Part shown: positions 7,901-10,184 of the stretch, piece by piece
How positions within the stretch are numbered: position 1 is the first letter of the stretch
How the letters are laid out: each line of letters starts with the position of its first letter
Source: an uncultured Fretibacterium sp.
GTDB lineage: Bacteria; Synergistota; Synergistia; Synergistales; Aminobacteriaceae
NCBI GenBank assembly: GCA_937892105.1
Contig: CALAUZ010000001.1
Coordinates: 1 to 10,184, forward strand
Reading direction: 5' to 3'
Length of the DNA stretch: 10,184 nucleotides
Notes under the pieces: model-generated
Databases searched by the model: none
Told to the model about the DNA's origin: nothing
The model's input: the letters and a program-made list of their open reading frames with translations, nothing else
Program-made: the position numbers and the translations under genes

Positions 7901-9463
7901 CTCAAAATGCCTCAGATTTGCTCCTGTTACTGCTTCCTTATAAAGCCATTTCACATGAATACCGTTCCCGCTGTACACCATTATTGTGGGAACTGGCACT
8001 TTCTTCCCTTCACAAAAAGCTATTATCACCTTTACCCAGTCTTCGGGACTAAGGTCTTTATGCTCCTCTGTATACTTGCCGTCTAAGTCTAGGTAGCCCG
8101 CTCGCACTGAGTACACTTTGTTGACTTCACGACTCCCGCAACTTAAATATTCTGCTTGCGAATCATATATATCATTGCTGTTGAAATCAGGCCTTAACCA
8201 TAACTCCGTCAGCTTTCTCTCTAAATCTTTAGCCTGTACCCAAAGCTGTTGCCATTTCTCGCCTTTCTTTAAGCAAAGGCAAACATACTTATCACTTTCA
8301 GGGTGAATTAACAGTATGTCCTTCCTGAGCTGATCAACAAATTCATTGTATTTGTCCCATCGATCCATAGGAATTTTTCTGAGAATAGGATTCTCGCTGG
8401 TTCTCCTAGCGAACTCTTCTATAACTGGGTTTACTTTTCGAGACTTTTTCGGCTTCCGCGCCTGTGAAGCTGCCGTTCTCGCTTTTCGCGCTTTGCGTTT
8501 CGGCTCACTTTCTCCAGTCGTTTTGTCGAGACCGTCGCAGAATTTCATAAATTCCTTGTACTCCTGCAATAACTTTGACAAATCGGGCGGCTCTATTGGC
8601 TCGTACTTCCGCAGTCTTTCTCTGACATACCAAAGTCCATTTGTCAGCTCAGACAGGGATATTTTTTCGCTGTCATGAAGTATCCTCACGGGCTGGTTGC
8701 TACGAGTGTTCAAAGTTCCAGGCACTCTTAACATTGTTAATATGTGCTTCCTCTTCGCGTTCGCCCCTAAATATCTAAAGTCCTCATACAGCCAGTTTTG
8801 GACTTTATCCCAGTTAGGATTGAACACAAATTCATCTTCGTACCACATATCCGTTTTCCTGTCATAGCGATAACGTTCACTTTCCTCGACTGACCTGTAA
8901 TACGGGGTCTCCAATGCCCACACCAGCGTCAATTCTTCCCCGTCTTCCCAAATTATTGGTGCTGGCATTCCTCGCTGGCTACAATGCTCCAGTACTAGCT
9001 CTTTCAGCTGTTCGCACGTCAGATTTACGCCTAAATTTTTACACGCTTCATCTAGCGACAGTATCTGGTGATGACAGCTTATTGATGCTACCCACTTTTC
9101 TCGCAATACAGGTGTGTAGTCTTTCGTTATCTGAGTCACCGTTTCTGCCGCTGAAATCCAATTATCACGATCCGTCTTTATCGTCTCTGGTAATCCATAT
9201 TCTGTATATATATCGTTAGTCTCTATCCACTGATTATTATTCCTCTTCCCGGTCTTTCCCTTTTTACCTAAGATTTTTTCCTTGAAGTAAACATAATAAA
9301 CGCTCATGTCTTGCCATTCATGTATCTTCTGGAGGCTTCTCGCAAATAAGGCTTCCATTCCATGCCTGGAGGCTGTCTCAGAGTGATTTAAGGAATACAA
9401 ATCTTCACGATGCTGGTCATCGTTTTCTTGTTCCTGTTCATCTTTGTATTCAAATTCTTTCAC
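4979..9463 (-). CDS. Primase-like replication protein read through into HsdR (1494-codon chimera)
   Basis: The GTG start at 9463 has AAGGAGG eight bases upstream. Residues 1-997 form a plasmid/ICE replication protein with two archaeo-eukaryotic primase-like modules. The second (about 365-590) has a DxD-type motif in GYLDLDGK (456-463), the SGxGxH motif in VYSGNGIHVKW (496-506) and RVLRVPGTKNCK (545-556). The first (about 120-270) keeps only the late motif, LTMLRVPGTLNTRSNQPVRI (242-261), and lacks the metal and histidine motifs. A basic linker (321-345), a basic coiled stretch (about 796-825) and a C-terminal helix pair, WEKEGISRRMWYYRRKA (967-983), follow. Residues about 998-1040 are cysteine-rich and unlike any domain; they coincide with a promoter and ribosome site for hsdR. 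Residues 1041-1494 are HsdR. The replication part should start DNA synthesis at the element's origin. The fusion is probably accidental. Confidence 0.8.
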   Translation of the reverse strand: MKEFEYKDEQEQENDDQHREDLYSLNHSETASRHGMEALFARSLQKIHEWQDMSVYYVYFKEKILGKKGKTGKRNNNQWIETNDIYTEYGLPETIKTDRDNWISAAETVTQITKDYTPVLREKWVASISCHHQILSLDEACKNLGVNLTCEQLKELVLEHCSQRGMPAPIIWEDGEELTLVWALETPYYRSVEESERYRYDRKTDMWYEDEFVFNPNWDKVQNWLYEDFRYLGANAKRKHILTMLRVPGTLNTRSNQPVRILHDSEKISLSELTNGLWYVRERLRKYEPIEPPDLSKLLQEYKEFMKFCDGLDKTTGESEPKRKARKARTAASQARKPKKSRKVNPVIEEFARRTSENPILRKIPMDRWDKYNEFVDQLRKDILLIHPESDKYVCLCLKKGEKWQQLWVQAKDLERKLTELWLRPDFNSNDIYDSQAEYLSCGSREVNKVYSVRAGYLDLDGKYTEEHKDLSPEDWVKVIIAFCEGKKVPVPTIMVYSGNGIHVKWLYKEAVTGANLRHFERLEKKLQKLFAELGADIKATDLARVLRVPGTKNCKPETIDRDVRVVNLTSETYDFEEFLALIDELVPSEGDEMLSDQEIESLPIEEVDNYPAFYVQNETTGTLERVKKSEMQDYLGRQDKAHVLRSTIAEFVGQDLKRIYCNCVKLSSSKVPGATFEEKATAIRIHCQQYRGVGFPEANLILEYDDSLIAIWKYVSEDKLPARALSRWKRTQEDICEYFADWGAKDDPEYQEVTVLLPIAGFTGDTKGISRSNASYTFDSLARKVLPYSQPEVKEYKAKKAEEKAKKAAERPVRRKRVSKGQKSGNFGGMAERRFGDIWHLFGLRKDKRGEIPQGHRELSVFWGMNFAVEAGKVTNLAEFDALTQEMIDENGLQFRSECSVRTLTTLRGRFARGEDVYKAETATLIEDLGITPTEQEELEVLREYPKKEKKTSKPKAPSLESLKLWEKEGISRRMWYYRRKAEREAKARQEQAQSQFIAFVINRIVTKLYASMVYYCTARAYIMRGIECVCMCEDQGGGLNVRIITPALQGSWKGFISMEVSITDGKIVVRGNITKREKPIRADYVLYVNEGRPLAVVEAKSDLYSVSAGLQQAKRYAEKLGVPFAYSSNGQGFEEYDYLTGLETFIPINQFPSREELIGRYEIERGMSETEKKVFAERFYTSLDIPSPRYYQRIAVDKVLDAIAFGRKRILLVMATGTGKTYTAFQIVNNLRNNRLARKILYLADRNVLVDQPLESNFKLLKNVAHKVQYLKEQRTIIFCANEDAAERMRKEIANLNADMMRRNPDYAVRITSSDNYGKSKLEYFTSVDSEYPVIATTSELLSTGVDTKTVSLIVLDKNISSMTQFKQIIGRGTRIREDKGKLSFTVMDFRGVSRLFADPEWDGPVDISPDFDPDAQTPTHKAPTQTHKVKPVIDREGCPVEITSETVSVYDTDGKLLRQENIIDYTKWNIRGEFADLQQFILRWNTAAKKQ
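6348..6354 (-). promoter_or_regulatory. Candidate Shine-Dalgarno for a TTG start of hsdR
   Basis: AAGGTGG followed by a G run precedes TTG at 6343-6341, which opens NVRIITPAL, the conserved HsdR N-terminus. The spacing of four bases is short, so the ATG at 6367 remains an alternative. Confidence 0.4.
6392..6420 (-). promoter_or_regulatory. Probable hsdR promoter inside the chimeric reading frame
   Basis: On the minus strand TTTACT (6420-6415) and TATATT (6397-6392) are 17 bp apart. Transcription would start near 6385, ahead of both candidate hsdR starts (6367 and 6343). This is consistent with the stretch having been intergenic. It is a prediction from consensus only. Confidence 0.5.
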
Positions 9464-9471
9464 TCTGTTCG

Positions 9472-9478
9472 CCTCCTT
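9472..9478 (-). promoter_or_regulatory. Shine-Dalgarno of the replication gene
   Basis: AAGGAGG at 9478-9472 lies eight bases from GTG at 9463-9461. It fixes this GTG start; no ATG lies at comparable spacing. Confidence 0.8.
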
Positions 9479-9584
9479 TTCAGTAAAGTCCTTATTCTTT
9501 ACCTAGTCCGGCGGGCGGGGGCAATTTATTCTAAAAGTTCTTAGCGAAGATTATTGATCTTACTCTTTTGAATTGTCTTTGTGT

Positions 9585-9612
9585 TAAAATATCCCTGTTA
9601 AGAGATATTTTA
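9585..9612. repeat. Inverted repeat 1, 9-bp arms
   Basis: TAAAATATC (9585-9593) and GATATTTTA (9604-9612) are perfect complements around a 10-base centre. The symmetry suits a dimeric helix-turn-helix protein, and the centre overlaps a possible -35 element. Confidence 0.75.
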
Positions 9613-9613
9613 C

Positions 9614-9648
9614 GCAATATAAATATGCGCTTTCTATCTTTATATTGC
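9614..9648. repeat. Inverted repeat 2, 10-bp arms
   Basis: GCAATATAAA (9614-9623) and TTTATATTGC (9639-9648) are perfect complements separated by 15 bases. It starts one base after inverted repeat 1. Confidence 0.75.
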
Positions 9649-9653
9649 ACCCC

Positions 9654-9676
9654 GCCCTAGTATCGTAAACTAGGGC
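9654..9676. repeat. Inverted repeat 3, GC-rich 8-bp arms
   Basis: GCCCTAGT (9654-9661) and ACTAGGGC (9669-9676) are perfect complements around a 7-base loop, about 10 bp after the regulator gene's stop. It could form a stable RNA hairpin, but no U run follows on the minus strand, so it is not a standard terminator. Confidence 0.7.
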
Positions 9677-9686
9677 ATATCTATTT

Positions 9687-9923
9687 TTAAGGGACATTTT
9701 TACTGTCCTCTTTTTCTCCAGATTCTTCTTGGGGATAAAACAAATCACGTTCACTCATTCCCAAAGCCTTCGCTAATTTTGATGAAGCCTTATAGGATGG
9801 CCGAGTTTCCCCTCTTTCCCACTGCGAGATAGCGACAGGCGTTACTTTCACAACACTAGCTAAATCTCGCTGTGTCATTCCAAGCTCGCGTCGGCGCGCT
9901 CTTAGTACACCTCTAAAATCCAT
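9687..9923 (-). CDS. XRE-family helix-turn-helix regulator, 78 aa
   Basis: This small protein is almost entirely a Cro/CI-type DNA-binding domain. TQRDLASVVKVTPVAISQWE (residues 17-36) spans helices 2 and 3, with ERGETRPS after it, the usual family signature. A short acidic, lysine-containing tail ends the protein. There is no protease or ligand domain. It should bind palindromic operators as a dimer and repress transcription. It sits between the conjugation gene end and the replication gene on the same strand. An inverted repeat over its own promoter and three inverted repeats ahead of the replication gene are candidate targets, pointing to copy or transfer control with autoregulation. The start ATG at 9923 follows AAGGGAGAG by seven bases. 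Confidence 0.92.
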   Translation of the reverse strand: MDFRGVLRARRRELGMTQRDLASVVKVTPVAISQWERGETRPSYKASSKLAKALGMSERDLFYPQEESGEKEDSKNVP

Positions 9924-9964
9924 TTTTACGCTCTCCCTTCATGTGAGAATTATATTTTCTGAGT

Positions 9965-9973
9965 ATTATACCA
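9965..9973 (-). promoter_or_regulatory. Extended -10 promoter of the XRE gene
   Basis: The minus strand reads TGGTATAAT (9973-9965), an extended -10 element with a perfect TATAAT. No good -35 is present at 17 bp, as is common for this promoter class. Transcription would begin near 9958, about 35 bases before the start codon. Confidence 0.65.
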
Positions 9974-9982
9974 TATGTATAA
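9966..9982. promoter_or_regulatory. Palindromic operator candidate over the XRE promoter
   Basis: TTATAC (9966-9971) and GTATAA (9977-9982) are perfect inverted arms with a 5-base centre, covering the extended -10 element. Binding here would block RNA polymerase, fitting autorepression by the XRE protein. Confidence 0.5.
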
Positions 9983-9992
9983 AGGAAAACTT

Positions 9993-10010
9993 TATTTTGG
10001 CAACAAAATA
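9993..10010. repeat. Short AT-rich inverted repeat after the coupling-protein gene
   Basis: TATTTTG (9993-9999) and CAAAATA (10004-10010) pair around a 4-base loop. It lies 14 bp past the stop of the upstream gene. It may be a weak terminator or a second regulator site; the arms contain only one G-C pair each. Confidence 0.4.
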
Positions 10011-10023
10011 TTATTATCATTAT

Positions 10024-10184
10024 CTATAAAACATCACTTTTCTCAGGCGCGTCAATTTTTGACCTCTCTGAAAATGTCTTATCCAGAAAGTACAATATCT
10101 GTTTCCCATAAACAGGAGGAAATCCTGCCGCAAATACTAGCATATCGCCGGGTTCGGTTATATTCTGCTCTACCTCTTTCACCG
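10024..10184 (-). CDS. C-terminal end of a probable VirD4/TraG-type conjugative coupling protein
   Basis: The frame enters from the right edge and ends at TAG (10026-10024), leaving 52 residues. The core reads EPGDMLVFAAGFPPVYGKQI, continues as LYFLDKTFSERSKI, and ends in an acidic tail. This resembles the end of the coupling-protein ATPase domain, where a strand (LVFxxGxPPIYG) leads to a tyrosine/phenylalanine-D-x-x-F segment. Such proteins sit at the inner membrane and feed the DNA-relaxase complex into a type IV secretion channel. The ATPase motifs themselves are outside the window, so the assignment rests on one segment. If correct, it places the regulator and replication gene in a conjugative element. 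Confidence 0.55.
   Translation of the reverse strand, partial: VKEVEQNITEPGDMLVFAAGFPPVYGKQILYFLDKTFSERSKIDAPEKSDVL

Larger units (their letters stand above)
9464..9686 (-). promoter_or_regulatory. Structured leader or control region between the regulator and the replication gene
   Basis: These 220 bp contain no gene. They hold three adjacent inverted repeats (9585-9612, 9614-9648, 9654-9676), a GC-rich block at 9509-9521 and the replication gene's ribosome site. A tentative minus-strand promoter has TTAACA at 9601-9596 and GACAAT at 9577-9572 with 18 bp between; its -35 falls in the loop of the first repeat. The region could be an operator array for the XRE protein, a transcript leader controlling Rep level, or part of a replication origin. 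Confidence 0.5.

Noticed and set aside
9509..9521. G-rich block as a possible G-quadruplex
   Set aside because: Only two runs of three or more G are present, so a stable four-run quadruplex is not supported. Its complementarity to 9644-9657 is a better explanation.
9688..9714. Hairpin GGGACA/TGTCC followed by T's on the plus strand, resembling a terminator
   Set aside because: No plus-strand gene ends here and the sequence is the coding end of the XRE gene. In the minus direction there is no U run.
1..10184. CRISPR array, tRNA or rRNA genes, IS-element transposase
   Set aside because: No regularly spaced repeats, cloverleaf, rRNA signature or transposase motif was found by eye on either strand.

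Overview
All recognisable genes lie on the minus strand, so the window reads from right (10184) to left (1). In that order it holds: the tail of what looks like a VirD4/TraG-type conjugative coupling protein; a small XRE-family regulator; a structured 220-bp leader; a large plasmid/ICE-type primase-like replication protein; a Type I restriction-modification set (decayed hsdR, intact hsdM, intact hsdS); a 307-residue accessory protein of unknown function; a second, decayed copy of the hsdS 3' end; and an SMC/OLD-like AAA ATPase that runs off the left edge. I read this as the replication end of an integrative conjugative element or plasmid carrying a Type I R-M/defence cargo island.

The host is a bacterium with strong AAGGAGG-type ribosome binding sites and moderate GC. 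The protein style would fit an anaerobe of the Synergistota or Bacillota (Negativicutes-like), but this is a weak inference and no marker gene confirms it. The two accessory genes at the left (about 1-1980) look more AT-rich than hsdM and the C-terminal part of hsdR, as expected for exchanged cargo.

The R-M locus is asymmetric. HsdM and HsdS have all expected motifs and overlap by 4 bp (ATGA). HsdR carries three lesions. It is joined in frame to the replication protein through a roughly 43-codon linker that looks like a translated intergenic region containing a promoter and ribosome binding site. The helicase core lacks the DEAD/DECH and TAT motifs through an in-frame deletion near 5640. An in-frame TAA at 4979-4981 cuts off the EcoEI-type C-terminal domain. 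Modification may therefore survive without restriction.

The most intriguing structure is at the hsdS end. A 51-bp block from the hsdS 3' end recurs about 1.1 kb downstream (40/51 identical) as a broken hsdS tail. Each copy leads directly into an accessory gene whose Shine-Dalgarno sequence is in or next to the hsdS tail: the 307-aa protein in one case, the ATPase in the other. This suggests that defence genes are swapped by recombination at hsdS 3' ends. The ATPase lacks any ordinary start codon and appears to begin at AUA behind a near-perfect Shine-Dalgarno sequence.

Between the regulator and the replication gene lie three consecutive perfect inverted repeats and a long-range complementary segment, which may form a replication-control leader or an operator array.
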